Source: an uncultured OM182 clade bacterium (lineage in GTDB: Bacteria; Pseudomonadota; Gammaproteobacteria; Pseudomonadales; Azotimanducaceae). Taken from it: DNA of 58,171 bases. Of this stretch, positions 28,921 to 38,678 are shown one piece after another. How positions within the stretch are numbered: position 1 is the stretch's first letter; every line of letters starts with the position of its first letter. A model generated the notes under the pieces. The model was not told the DNA's origin. It made no database searches and saw only the letters and a list, made by a program, of their open reading frames with translations. The position numbers were made by a program, and so were the translations under genes. The DNA is taken from NCBI GenBank assembly GCA_902567095.1, contig CACFLG010000006.1:1-58171 (forward strand). Direction: 5' to 3'.

Positions 28921-30390
28921 ATGCAAGAGCTTATACTTAATGTATTCCCTTGGGAAACTAGAGCGTATGTTTTCGAGTCCGGAGTGCTAGAGAACGTTTT
29001 TGTTGAATGGTCGGATGAAGCCAATATTTCTGGAGATATTTACGAAGGACGAGTGGATTCAATTTCTTCCAGCTTAGGAGCCGCGTTCCTGAATATCGGT
29101 ATACATAAAAAGGCTTTTTTAAAGCTTTCAGATGCTCCGCAAGCTTTGCGGACCGATAGGCGAGACCGCAATTTTGAGAAGAGTCTAATCCGAGTCGGCG
29201 ATAGAATACCTGTGCAAGTTCTTAGTGATGTATCCGATATGAAGTCGCTAAGAGTAACTCAAGAAATAAGCTTGGTAGGAAGGTATTTAGTGTTTCGTCC
29301 CAGCGAGAATATTGAACTCTTTAGCGCAAAATCAAGAAACTATAATTCTTCGCTTCAGATCAGGGAAAAAATAAAAAACTGTGAGTTCTCAGATGCTGGT
29401 TTTATTCTTCGATCTGCTTCCGACGGGACTCGTCCGCACTTGTTATCCAAAGAAGCAGTTATCTTGTTGGAAACATGGGAAAAAATAGCTTTAAAGCGGA
29501 AGAAATCTAATTTTCCAGGGTTGTTGAAAAAAAACATATCACTTCCTATTCGAACCATAAGAGATTTTATGAAAGCTGGGAATAGTAAAATTTGGGTGAA
29601 TGACGCTAAAACCTTTTCTTCGCTAAAAAGATTCTTAGCGGAGCGAGTTCCCGACCAAATCAATTGCTTGAAGCTTTCTCCTAGCAATATTTCTCACACC
29701 AAGCATAAAATTAATGACATCCTGAGTTCAGCAATTGATTCGAGAATTGAATTAACAAGCGGTGGACAAATAGTTATTGAAAAGACTGAAGCTATGACCA
29801 CAATCGACGTTAACTCTCGCTCCTCCGCCGTACATGAGGATCCAGAATTAGTGGCTTTTTCCGTAAACCTTGAAGCCTCTGCAGAAATAATAAAGCAGCT
29901 TCGTCTTAAAAATATAGGTGGTTTGATTGCTATTGATTTTATTAATATGAAAGAGATAAAGCATCGAAAGGCAATCAGAAACCTTTTTGAAATTGAGAAG
30001 AATAAAGATAGAAAAATAGGAATAATCTCTGAACTTTCGGATTTAGGTCTATTAGCTCTTTCTCGTCGTCACACTTCTCGAATCCAAGGCTCGAATTTTT
30101 TCGAGCCTTGTGAGATCTGCAGCGGCACAGGTAAAACAAAAACATCGAAGGCTATTTGCTTTGAAATTTTTGGCGAGATAGTGGGGAATCAAAGCTTCTT
30201 TAAAGAGAAAGTTTGTATTGTTTACGCTTCCTCTCTGTTGTCTAAAATATTGAATAAGGAACTGAATTCAATAGTTGTAGAATTTTTTTTATCGCTTGAT
30301 ATCACTATAGAAATAAAAGAGGACCCAAGCTTTAAAAACGATGGCTATGAGATAGTCGCTTTAACTCTTAACCGAATCGGTGGCAGATGA
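28921..30390 (+). CDS. rng: Ribonuclease G
   Basis: Endoribonuclease of the RNase E/G family, involved in 16S rRNA 5' maturation and mRNA decay. The 489-residue product has an S1 domain at residues ~40-120 (GDIYEGRVDSISSSLGAAFLNIG), catalytic carboxylates in TTIDVNS and LIAIDFINM, and the zinc-link CEICSGTG near residue 396. There is no long C-terminal degradosome scaffold, which separates it from RNase E. It overlaps yhdP by four bases. Confidence 0.96.
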   Translation: MQELILNVFPWETRAYVFESGVLENVFVEWSDEANISGDIYEGRVDSISSSLGAAFLNIGIHKKAFLKLSDAPQALRTDRRDRNFEKSLIRVGDRIPVQVLSDVSDMKSLRVTQEISLVGRYLVFRPSENIELFSAKSRNYNSSLQIREKIKNCEFSDAGFILRSASDGTRPHLLSKEAVILLETWEKIALKRKKSNFPGLLKKNISLPIRTIRDFMKAGNSKIWVNDAKTFSSLKRFLAERVPDQINCLKLSPSNISHTKHKINDILSSAIDSRIELTSGGQIVIEKTEAMTTIDVNSRSSAVHEDPELVAFSVNLEASAEIIKQLRLKNIGGLIAIDFINMKEIKHRKAIRNLFEIEKNKDRKIGIISELSDLGLLALSRRHTSRIQGSNFFEPCEICSGTGKTKTSKAICFEIFGEIVGNQSFFKEKVCIVYASSLLSKILNKELNSIVVEFFLSLDITIEIKEDPSFKNDGYEIVALTLNRIGGR

Positions 30391-33300
30391 TCTCGCTCTT
30401 AAAGAAGAGGACCACCCTCAATGTTCTGAAGTTTCTTGGGTGGTTTTTTCTATTGCTGCCCGTTATCTATCTGACTGTTTTTAAGTTTTATTTTCTCAGA
30501 ATGATTTCAAATGGTGAGGCTCTAGAAAAAATCTTGCTAGGGAATGGGCTTGTTTTCGTCAGCATTGATGAGGTTCGCGGCGGTTGGGTAGATTACGATC
30601 CGAAAATAACTATTTACAAAGGGAAAGCGAGGCTTACCTCAGGAGCCGTCGTAAGTTTAGATAGACTCGATCTGCGTTTCGACTCCTTGGGAACTCTTTT
30701 GGAGAGATCTCCAATGTTCTCTACAGCAGAGGTAGAGGGATTATCGGTTAATTACGAAATTTCATCCAACACCGAGTTTTCGTTAGGATCAAACAAAATT
30801 GCTCCCTTTCCCAACAACTATTTTTCAAATATTTTTAAGGCCCTTGATCATCTCAGGGTGAATAACGTTAGCTTTGAAGTGAATCGTTCTTCAGACTCTT
30901 GGAAAATAAAAAATCAGCTAGACAGACCTTGGATTCTGGAAGAGGCTGAACGAACGTCGAATTTTTCTCTCCCTCTTACCATTGAGAGATGGACAGAGGG
31001 AATTAAATCCTCCTCGACTGATACACATTTGAAAGGTTCTTTTTCGGACCATCATGATGCCCCATCTTTTTCTGTTTCAGCGCAATTTGGCTTGGTGGGA
31101 TTAGAGGTGGAGCCATTTTCGGATCTGATTGAGAAATATCGATTCATTCCTATCGGGGGCGCTATTAATTCTCAATTATGGTTTTCCCGAAGACATGATG
31201 AATTTGATATTTCGGCGAGTCTAGAAATCAATGACGCCGTTTTCCCCAATTCCGTATCGCTCGAAGAAATATCAGGGCGTGCTCGATATGTTGGAAAAAG
31301 TTTAACTAATGGTTCGTTAAAAATAGAAAATATAGTTGTTAAGAACACCGAGAAGGTTTTTGAGATTTCAGATATAGAACTTTTATTGGATAGAAATTAC
31401 GATCGAGAATCTGTTGCTCTTTTTCTGCCATCAGCTTCCCTAGAAGATCTTTTGATAGGAGCAGATATCTTTAAAAGCTTTACAGTAATTCCTCCGAAAA
31501 CGAGGAACATTCTCGATAGTCTAAAAATGAAAGGCCAGATAAGAGACTTAGTCATCCTTGCAGATAGAAATTCATCTTTAACTAGAGTGGTCGCAAATTT
31601 TTCAGAAGTTAGTTTAGATAAATCTCCAAGTTTACCGGAAATAAAGGGGTTTAACGGATTTCTGAATTTCGAGAAGACCCTGGGGTACCTCGATTTTTAC
31701 AATGAAGATTTTTCGGTTGATCTCGTTGAGGTTTTTCCTGATGTTTGGAGATTTTCTGGGGGGAGGGGAAGGCTTGCTTACGAAATCGATGGTGAAAATA
31801 TAAAGGTGCGCAGCGGACTGCTAAATCTGAGAGATGGTAATACAAATGCCAATGGTAAGTTTTCTCTTACCCTAAATGATAATGATGCATTAAAAAACTG
31901 GGGGTTGGTAGTTGGTGTTGTAGGAGGCAATCTTGAGAAAAGCATAAAGTATATTCCTAAGAAATCAACACAAGGTCTTAGAGAATGGCTCAAAAATACC
32001 AACTTGTCGGGTCGCGGGAAACAAATAGGGATAACGGTGCACGGCGCGTTTGGTGAAAACTCGCCGGGAATCAGGAAATCGCATGATGTCTTTCTTTCTT
32101 TCGACGAATTGTCTTTAGATTACGCAAAGAATTGGCCTCGAGTGAAAAACGCAATCGGAACCGTTAATGCGAATAGTTATTCTGTATCTATGGACGATGC
32201 GAAAGGGGTTTTATACAACACCGAGTTAGAAAAAGTTTCGTTGCTGTTGCCTTTGAATAGAAGAAATAGAATAAAGGAGATCCAGGTGAGTATCCTCTCA
32301 GATGGTCCTTTAAATGATGGGATTCAGTTATTAAGGGATACGCCGCTGAATTTGTACACCAGAAATTTTACTTCGACTTGGAAAGGACAAGGAAAGATTG
32401 TCTCGAGAACTGATCTAGTAATCCCTATGGACGTTAACTCTAGGGAAGTAAAAGTGGAAACTGAGATCGAACTCTCTGACAACCTTTTATCGATAGAAGA
32501 TTTAGATCTTGATTTTTCTGATCTTAGTGGGATTCTTAATTTCAATAATGAATTTGGTTTTTATGCGGAAAATTTGAAAGCAAAGCTTTTTAATCGTTCT
32601 ATAAAAGGGTCTGCTAGGACGGATAATTTTGGCGGGTCAAGGGTTGTCTTGCTCAATACGGAAGGGTCGGTTAGGAGCGATGATGCTTACGAGTGGACTG
32701 GCCAGCCTCTTTTGCACAAGACTTCGGGAGATTTAAATTACGATTTGGATCTATATTTCCCTCTAGATGAAAAAAGTGGAGACATCAAAATAGAATTTCT
32801 CTCAAATTTGGTTGGCCTCAAATCATATCTCCCTCAACCTTTTGACAAATCAGAGTCAAGCTTAGAAACAATCTTTAAATATAGAAAAATTCTGAAAGGA
32901 TCCGAGGCTGTTACAGATCTGATTTTTGGCGACGCTTTCAGGGCAAAATTAAAGTTTAAAGAAGGACGCGTCGTTGGAGGACAAGTGGAGCTTAGCGAGG
33001 GCTATGAAACTCTAAATGCAGACCTGCCCTTGGAAATCAAAGGTAATTTAAAAAATCTTAATATTGATAGATGGATATCGACTTTATCTGATTTCCCAGA
33101 ATTCGGCACTCCGGAAAATTTTTTTGACTATAGTATTAGGTTTGGTGGGGCAAATATAAATGCAGAGAACCTAGTTGTTGGAGGAATCTCCTTTGCAAAT
33201 ACCAAAATTGGTATCACTCGTAGTCTTGATTCCTGGATTAGCCATTTTGAGAACCAGAGATTGATTGGCCAATTGGAGTTTTCGGATAAAAAATCTAAAC

Positions 33301-34232
33301 CAATCGCTATTCATTTAGATAAATTAGTCCTGGATTCAATCCCGGCGAATAACCACTTTCTTTCCAGGGATGATAAACAATCGATTATTTCTAGATACAG
33401 CTTCTCGGGCGACCTAATAAGCATATCGGAAAACGAATTTAAGGATGTTTCCTTTTTATATTCTAAAAGCAATTACCAGAGTGAATTAACCCAGCTCAGC
33501 GCAATTGTTGGGCCTCTGTCTATTGATAATTCTACTGTTTCGTGGAACAGCGAGATGGAAAAACAAACCTCAAGTTTCAAGGGGAATATTAAGATTTCCG
33601 ATATAACGGAAACGGAGGGTCTTTTGAATTTTACTTCTGCTTTGCAACGCGGTGAACTAGCAGCCAGTGCGGAACTTTCATGGAAAGGAAATCCTACGGA
33701 CATTGATCCGAAAATTATAGAGGGGCAAATGATATTCCAGAATGGAAGCGGACGGTTTGTCCAGGAGCAGGATCAACCTGTATTAAAATTTCTTAGTTCC
33801 TTTCATGTCCCATCATTATTTCGCAGGGTTTTAGGAAAAGAGGATGCGGACGAAAGTGATCAAGGATTTAATTTTACGGATCTTAAGGGAACGATCATAT
33901 TAGAGAAGGGTAAAGTCTCTATAGAAGAGCCCTTAATCGTTCGAGCATCAGGTGGAAAGTTTAAATTTGGGGGGTCCATAGATTGGGAGCGAGATCTAGT
34001 GGATACTGATTTAATAGTGACATTGCCAGTAGGAAATACATTTCCGTGGGCTGGCTTAGTACTTGGGGGCCCACTCTCTATGGCGGGTGTGCTTGCAACG
34101 CAAAAATTTCTTTTTGAAGATCGGTTTGATCAATTAAGTAGTGCAAAGTATAAAATCTCAGGGCCTCTTGATAGTCCAGATTTTGAATTCATATCTATTT
34201 TTAATGACGACGTTCGCGATGGAAGTAATTAA
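30387..34232 (+). CDS. yhdP: YhdP-family AsmA-like envelope protein
   Basis: Very large (1281 aa) inner-membrane-anchored periplasmic protein of the AsmA-like group. YhdP with TamB and YdbH moves phospholipids to the outer membrane in E. coli. One membrane helix lies at residues ~12-32, followed by long beta-rich repeats and a conserved C-terminal block (GSIDWERDLVDTDLIVTLPVG, GLVLGGPLSMAGVL, YKISGPLDSPDFEFIS). Its place after mreBCD-maf-rng agrees with E. coli. tldD, often the next gene, is absent; the next gene converges from the other strand. Confidence 0.92.
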   Translation: MISLLKKRTTLNVLKFLGWFFLLLPVIYLTVFKFYFLRMISNGEALEKILLGNGLVFVSIDEVRGGWVDYDPKITIYKGKARLTSGAVVSLDRLDLRFDSLGTLLERSPMFSTAEVEGLSVNYEISSNTEFSLGSNKIAPFPNNYFSNIFKALDHLRVNNVSFEVNRSSDSWKIKNQLDRPWILEEAERTSNFSLPLTIERWTEGIKSSSTDTHLKGSFSDHHDAPSFSVSAQFGLVGLEVEPFSDLIEKYRFIPIGGAINSQLWFSRRHDEFDISASLEINDAVFPNSVSLEEISGRARYVGKSLTNGSLKIENIVVKNTEKVFEISDIELLLDRNYDRESVALFLPSASLEDLLIGADIFKSFTVIPPKTRNILDSLKMKGQIRDLVILADRNSSLTRVVANFSEVSLDKSPSLPEIKGFNGFLNFEKTLGYLDFYNEDFSVDLVEVFPDVWRFSGGRGRLAYEIDGENIKVRSGLLNLRDGNTNANGKFSLTLNDNDALKNWGLVVGVVGGNLEKSIKYIPKKSTQGLREWLKNTNLSGRGKQIGITVHGAFGENSPGIRKSHDVFLSFDELSLDYAKNWPRVKNAIGTVNANSYSVSMDDAKGVLYNTELEKVSLLLPLNRRNRIKEIQVSILSDGPLNDGIQLLRDTPLNLYTRNFTSTWKGQGKIVSRTDLVIPMDVNSREVKVETEIELSDNLLSIEDLDLDFSDLSGILNFNNEFGFYAENLKAKLFNRSIKGSARTDNFGGSRVVLLNTEGSVRSDDAYEWTGQPLLHKTSGDLNYDLDLYFPLDEKSGDIKIEFLSNLVGLKSYLPQPFDKSESSLETIFKYRKILKGSEAVTDLIFGDAFRAKLKFKEGRVVGGQVELSEGYETLNADLPLEIKGNLKNLNIDRWISTLSDFPEFGTPENFFDYSIRFGGANINAENLVVGGISFANTKIGITRSLDSWISHFENQRLIGQLEFSDKKSKPIAIHLDKLVLDSIPANNHFLSRDDKQSIISRYSFSGDLISISENEFKDVSFLYSKSNYQSELTQLSAIVGPLSIDNSTVSWNSEMEKQTSSFKGNIKISDITETEGLLNFTSALQRGELAASAELSWKGNPTDIDPKIIEGQMIFQNGSGRFVQEQDQPVLKFLSSFHVPSLFRRVLGKEDADESDQGFNFTDLKGTIILEKGKVSIEEPLIVRASGGKFKFGGSIDWERDLVDTDLIVTLPVGNTFPWAGLVLGGPLSMAGVLATQKFLFEDRFDQLSSAKYKISGPLDSPDFEFISIFNDDVRDGSN

Positions 34233-34263
34233 TCGCGGTCTACTTTAAATAATCGAATTGAAT

Positions 34264-34764
34264 TCATAAAACAGATTGTTGAGCCCGCCTAAGAACCTTG
34301 AATAGTTCTTTATAGTGGGTCCGATTTCCATGTTTGTCTTCTTGCTGAGCCAGATCTATTAGACTCTTTATTTTTTTCATATCGATACTTGGATAGCTCT
34401 CTTTCAGATATTCGAATGCTTTTTCTTGTTTGATTAAGAGCCTCTCACGTAGCGTCTCAATCTCATGGAACTTTTGATTTTTCGTCATCTTTGAAGTTTT
34501 AAGTTTATCAAGATCCTCCCTTGCAAAAGATTTATCTTGTTTAGAGAGGAATTTTACAATGTGCTGTCGCTGTCTTTTTTTTGCGCTTCCTTTATTGATT
34601 CTCTGGAGCTCTAAAATTTTTTGTTTTAATTCTTGATCTATTGATGTCTCTAGTTCTTTCAAAGATAGTAACTCTAACTCTTTCACAGTGGATAACAGCT
34701 CAGACATTTCTCTTTTTCTTTGCGATTTGCTCGGCCTTCCATATTCTTCATTTCTTTGATCCAT
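34264..34764 (-). CDS. yjgA: DarP/YjgA family ribosome-associated protein (DUF615)
   Basis: A 166-residue charged, helical protein. YjgA/DarP binds late 50S assembly intermediates in E. coli. Family marks are RPSKSQRKREM near the N-terminus, RQRQHIVKFL in the middle and a C-terminal HYKELFKVLRRAQ. I prefer the ATG at 34764, which gives MDQRNEEYGRPSKSQRK; a TTG 21 bases upstream is in frame but the AAGGAG site would fall inside it. Convergent with yhdP, 31 bp apart. Confidence 0.9.
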   Translation of the reverse strand: MDQRNEEYGRPSKSQRKREMSELLSTVKELELLSLKELETSIDQELKQKILELQRINKGSAKKRQRQHIVKFLSKQDKSFAREDLDKLKTSKMTKNQKFHEIETLRERLLIKQEKAFEYLKESYPSIDMKKIKSLIDLAQQEDKHGNRTHYKELFKVLRRAQQSVL

Positions 34765-34852
34765 TGGAAAAAGCGCTCCTTTCAAACTAAGTTCGCAAGA
34801 TTTTGGCTTTTGTTTTTAAAAAAAATCAATAGGATCAAACTAATTAACAAGC

Positions 34853-35714
34853 TTAATCATCTATGACAAGTTCTCGGTGTCTGAGCTGAACATTGTCATA
34901 CTTTTCTTTAAAACTCTCGAACAAGACACTAGAAACGAGAACCGAACGATGCTGACCACCTGTGCAACCTACCGCCACAGTCAAATAACTTCTGTTTGCA
35001 TCCAGAAATCTTGGAATCCAACGATTAAGAAAATTTGAAATGTCCTCACACACCTCGTTAAAAAGAGGTTGTTTCTTTAAATAGGCTTCGACCTCTCGAT
35101 CAAGACCTGAAAGCTCACGAAGATTGCTTTCCCAGTGAGGATTAGGGAGACAGCGAACGTCAAAAACTAGATCCGCATCTAAAGGAACCCCTCTTTTATA
35201 AGCAAAAGACTGGAAAGAGAGAGCAAAAGTAACATTACCCTCCCTGACTTTTGCTTTGATTGAGTTTCGCAGGTCGTGAGCAGTCAAATTCGTTGTATCT
35301 ATAGTGAGAGCAGCCAACTCAGATATCGGATCAAGTAAAGAACTTTCTAAATCTAGAGCCTCCTTAAGGTCTCTCTCTTTATTAGATAGAGGATGTTTGC
35401 GTCTAGTTTCGCTAAATCTTTTTACTAAGGTTTCGCTGGTCGAATCTAAAAAAAATGATCAATGGAGATAACCTGTTTTTTTTCAACTGATGCCAAAAAG
35501 AGGGGAACAATGCTAGATCTTTCGGTATATTCCTCGCATCTATGCTCACGGCAGCTTTTTCTATTTTCGCGTCTTCGTTCAATTTTTTTATAAGGGGAGT
35601 AAGCAGCGTGACTGGCAGATTGTCTATGCAGTAATATCCAGAATCCTCGAGGACATTCAGCGAAGTGCTTTTTCCTGATCCGGATCTCCCGCTTATGATT
35701 ATCAAAGACAACAT
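34853..35714 (-). pseudogene. rapZ: RapZ RNase adapter/nucleotide-binding protein, frameshifted in an 8-base homopolymer
   Basis: RapZ binds small RNAs that control GlmS in enterobacteria and has an N-terminal P-loop domain. Here the N-terminal half starts at ATG 35714 with SGRSGSGKS (residues 8-16) and breaks in a T8 run on the coding strand (35448-35455), stopping at 35412. The other frame continues exactly as RapZ: FLDSTSETLVKRFSETRRKH, LSFQSFAYKRG, VFDVRCLPNPHW and AVGCTGGQHRS, ending at 34853. Deleting one T restores 286 residues, close to 284 in E. coli. No other damage is visible. Genes normally beside it, hpf and ptsN, are absent. Confidence 0.92.
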
Positions 35715-35907
35715 TTTCCCATTCACTCGCTTGTACAAAATCTAAAAGTAGAGATAGATAAGTTTATCCCTAATGCCGTTCAAGTAACCATTATAATTTG
35801 AAAATGTTGACTTCTTCTTCTCTGTTTCCCTTTCTGATCGAAAAAACCGAATTGAAGAACATAGATTGTTCAACAAAAATATTGACAAGTCGGAGTAAGA
35901 CGATCTT

Positions 35908-37413
35908 CTAGATGAGCTGTTTTCTTTCGTTTGATGGAGGTATTTGGAGGATGTCTCGATACTTGGCAATCGTTCTTCTTGCTACCGTTATGTTTTTTTG
36001 GGCAAGCAGGCTACACAGCTTGCTGTCGCTTAGAGGTTTCTGTGGGTTTTCATCTGCCACCAGTTGCTTGATTACCTCCTTAATCGCTGTAGATGAAACA
36101 TCTCCTCCTAAATTATTCGTAACGTGAGAAGAGAAGAAATACTTTAATTCAAAAACTCCTTTAGGTGTAAGCATGTACTTTTGTGTGGTCACCCTACTAA
36201 CTGTTGACTCATGTAGATCAACTTCTTTTGAAATATCATTCAGTACAAGTGGTTTCATTGCGCTTGGGCCATGCTCGAGAAAATCTGTTTGGCGCTCTAC
36301 AATTTTTTTTGCAACTTTCAAAAGAGTATCGTTTCGCTGCTGGAGCGATTTTATAAACCAACGTGCTTCTTGCAACTGACTTTTCATTTGCGAGACGTCT
36401 TTCGATGTCTTTTCTTTTGTTATAAGCGCGGCGTATTTACTGTTTACCTGAATTCGAGGTGTCGCCTTTGAGTTCAGTTCTACTCTCCAGATCGAATTTT
36501 TTTTGACTACTAAAACGTCCGGTTCAACATACTCTACTTTGCCTAGGTTTAATTTGCTCGCAGGTCTCGGGTTAAGCGTTTTGATCAGCGCTATGGCCGT
36601 TTTCAAGTCGTCATCGCTTGCTCTCAGCTTTTTTGTGAGACGGTTATAGTCTCTGCTGCCTAATAAGGGAAGATAATTCTCCACCAAACTTTTTGCTACT
36701 TTCAAGCATGGAGTTTCGGTTGGCAAGTCGCACAATTGAAGGAACAAATATTCTTTTAGATCCCTTGAGCCCATTCCTATAGGATCAAGTTGTTGAATGA
36801 GGTGGAGGACTGCCTCGATCTCCTCGATTTCAATATTCCAATCTTGAGGAAATATCTCTACTAATTCCTCTAAGTTTGTTGACAGCATTCCATCATCGTT
36901 GGTTGCATCTATTAGGGAAATAGCGATGAATCTGTCTTGTTCGGTTAAATTCAATAAATTTATCTGTTCAAGCATGTGCGATTGAATCGTCTCCGTGGTG
37001 GAATTCAGAGTTTCTAAATAGTTCTCATCTTCATTTGTGAGAGACCTGGTGCTTGCGCCGCTATTTTCTGAATAATAGTCATCCCAAGTCGTGTCTATGG
37101 GGAAATCTTCTGGGAGATCTTCCGAGGAACCGTCGTCGCTAGTATCTTTGTCGTTGTATTCCTCTAGATTGTCCTTGCTCAAAGTAGCGTCAGCTTCATT
37201 AGCCGAGCTTTGCTCGGATTCGTCAGCTAATGGACCAGTGCTATCCTCCTCTGATTCCGTGCTTTCTAGCATGAAATTGGAGTCAAGTGCCTCTTGAATT
37301 TCAAGCTCTAATTCTCCGCTCGAGAGCTGAAGGAGACGAATAGCTTGCTGCAGCTGCGGGGTCATTCGGAGCTGTTGCCCAAGTCTTAGAGATAACGAAG
37401 GTTTTAAAGCCAA
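35908..37413 (-). CDS. rpoN: RNA polymerase sigma-54 factor
   Basis: Alternative sigma factor needing AAA+ activators. The 501-residue product has region I (SLSLRLGQQLRMTPQLQQAIRLLQL), an acidic region II (residues ~50-110), the core-binding and DNA-binding regions with ESTVSRVTTQKYM helix-turn-helix, and the RpoN box ARRTIAKYRDILQIPPS near the C-terminus. It follows lptB by 6 bp. Downstream there are 193 bp without hpf or ptsN before rapZ, unlike most gammaproteobacteria. Confidence 0.97.
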   Translation of the reverse strand: MALKPSLSLRLGQQLRMTPQLQQAIRLLQLSSGELELEIQEALDSNFMLESTESEEDSTGPLADESEQSSANEADATLSKDNLEEYNDKDTSDDGSSEDLPEDFPIDTTWDDYYSENSGASTRSLTNEDENYLETLNSTTETIQSHMLEQINLLNLTEQDRFIAISLIDATNDDGMLSTNLEELVEIFPQDWNIEIEEIEAVLHLIQQLDPIGMGSRDLKEYLFLQLCDLPTETPCLKVAKSLVENYLPLLGSRDYNRLTKKLRASDDDLKTAIALIKTLNPRPASKLNLGKVEYVEPDVLVVKKNSIWRVELNSKATPRIQVNSKYAALITKEKTSKDVSQMKSQLQEARWFIKSLQQRNDTLLKVAKKIVERQTDFLEHGPSAMKPLVLNDISKEVDLHESTVSRVTTQKYMLTPKGVFELKYFFSSHVTNNLGGDVSSTAIKEVIKQLVADENPQKPLSDSKLCSLLAQKNITVARRTIAKYRDILQIPPSNERKQLI

Positions 37414-37419
37414 TTTTGC

Positions 37420-38145
37420 TTACATCCTAAAATTACGTCCTAAGTATACTTTTTGCACTTCCTTATCTTCTAGTATAGCGCTTGGCTCGCCTTGAGCAAT
37501 TATCTTTCCTTCGTTTACAATGTAGGCTTTATCGCAAATGTCTAAAGTTTCTCTTACATTATGGTCTGTTATGAGCATTCCTATTCTTCTCTTCGCTAGG
37601 GACGCTATTATTTGTTTTATTTCTTCAACTGAAATAGGGTCTACGCCCGCGAAAGGCTCGTCAAGCAGAATAAATTTTGGATCGTTGGCCAGAGCTCTAG
37701 CAATTTCGACTCGACGCCTCTCGCCACCTGATAGAGAGGCCCCAAGATTTTTTTTTACCCTTTCTAATTTGAAATCTTCGATTAGCTGCTGAGCCTTTTT
37801 TTTTGCTTCGTTTTTTTTTAGATCCTTTCTTCGTTCAACGACTGAAAGAATGTTCTCTAAAGCGCTAAGTTTTCTAAAAATCGAGGGTTCTTGTGGTAAA
37901 TACCCGATCCCAATTCTTCCTCTGGAATGAACAGGCTGATTAGAAATATTTTGGTTGTCTAACAGGATTTCTCCATGATCTTGTCTTATAGAGCCCATGA
38001 TCATGTAAAAGCAGGTTGTCTTCCCAGCACCATTCGGACCAAGCAATCCCACTACCTCGCCGCTAGAAACAGTTAGGGAAATATCTTTGACGGCTGCGGT
38101 CTCCCCATAATTTTTTGCTAAATTTTTTGCTCTGATGATAGCCAT
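37420..38145 (-). CDS. lptB: LPS export ABC transporter ATP-binding protein LptB
   Basis: Cytoplasmic ATPase driving LptFG in lipopolysaccharide extraction. The 241-residue product has Walker [10 protein letters not shown], the LptB-typical [16 protein letters not shown], signature [15 protein letters not shown], Walker [14 protein letters not shown] and the His-loop LITDHNVRE. It begins 2 bp after lptA and is followed by rpoN, the conserved order. Confidence 0.97.
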   Translation of the reverse strand: MAIIRAKNLAKNYGETAAVKDISLTVSSGEVVGLLGPNGAGKTTCFYMIMGSIRQDHGEILLDNQNISNQPVHSRGRIGIGYLPQEPSIFRKLSALENILSVVERRKDLKKNEAKKKAQQLIEDFKLERVKKNLGASLSGGERRRVEIARALANDPKFILLDEPFAGVDPISVEEIKQIIASLAKRRIGMLITDHNVRETLDICDKAYIVNEGKIIAQGEPSAILEDKEVQKVYLGRNFRM

Positions 38146-38147
38146 CT

Positions 38148-38678
38148 TCAGTCGCTTTCTTTAGGAGAAATAGTCATGTTGACTCTTTCTTGTGACGAGC
38201 CCGATTCAAGGTTCACTAATCCCTTGGCTATATCATAGAAAAGCACTTCCCCTGAAAAAACATCTTTTCTCTGCTCCAATTTTGCTTGCCCATTCAATAG
38301 TAATCGACTCTCTTGCACCAGATAGTTTATTTTTTTTGCTTCGGCGAATATTTCCTCTCCCTCGTTGCTGAGCGTTTGCTTGAATTTAGCTAAATTTTTC
38401 GACTCTCCATCGCTACTTGCTCGGACCTCAAGAATTGTTCTGTCTTGGCTCTTTATCTCAACAATTTCCGCATTTATTTGTAGTGTTCCTTGCACGATTA
38501 TGACGTTTCCTTCATAAACAGATAACCCTTCTTTATCTGTTATTATTGCTTTATCTGCTTGGATCCTTATTGGTTGCTTCTGATCGGATTCCAGACCATT
38601 TCCATGTAAGGGAAAGAGTAAGCCAAAAAAAAGATACTTAAACACTCGATCCTCAGTAATTAGCTTGTGTAACATCAT
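38148..38678 (-). CDS. lptA: LPS transport periplasmic protein LptA
   Basis: Forms the periplasmic bridge carrying LPS from LptC to LptD. The 176-residue product has an N-terminal hydrophobic segment ([13 protein letters not shown]), likely a signal peptide, and the OstA/jellyroll domain from residue ~35 ([28 protein letters not shown]). It overlaps the lptC end by four bases and precedes lptB by two. Identification relies on domain plus context. Confidence 0.92.
   Translation of the reverse strand: MMLHKLITEDRVFKYLFFGLLFPLHGNGLESDQKQPIRIQADKAIITDKEGLSVYEGNVIIVQGTLQINAEIVEIKSQDRTILEVRASSDGESKNLAKFKQTLSNEGEEIFAEAKKINYLVQESRLLLNGQAKLEQRKDVFSGEVLFYDIAKGLVNLESGSSQERVNMTISPKESD

Noticed and set aside
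35742-35969. Minus-strand frame where ptsN or hpf would be expected
   Set aside because: No EIIA or HPF motifs; low-complexity Ser/Lys composition and overlap with the rpoN end indicate chance.
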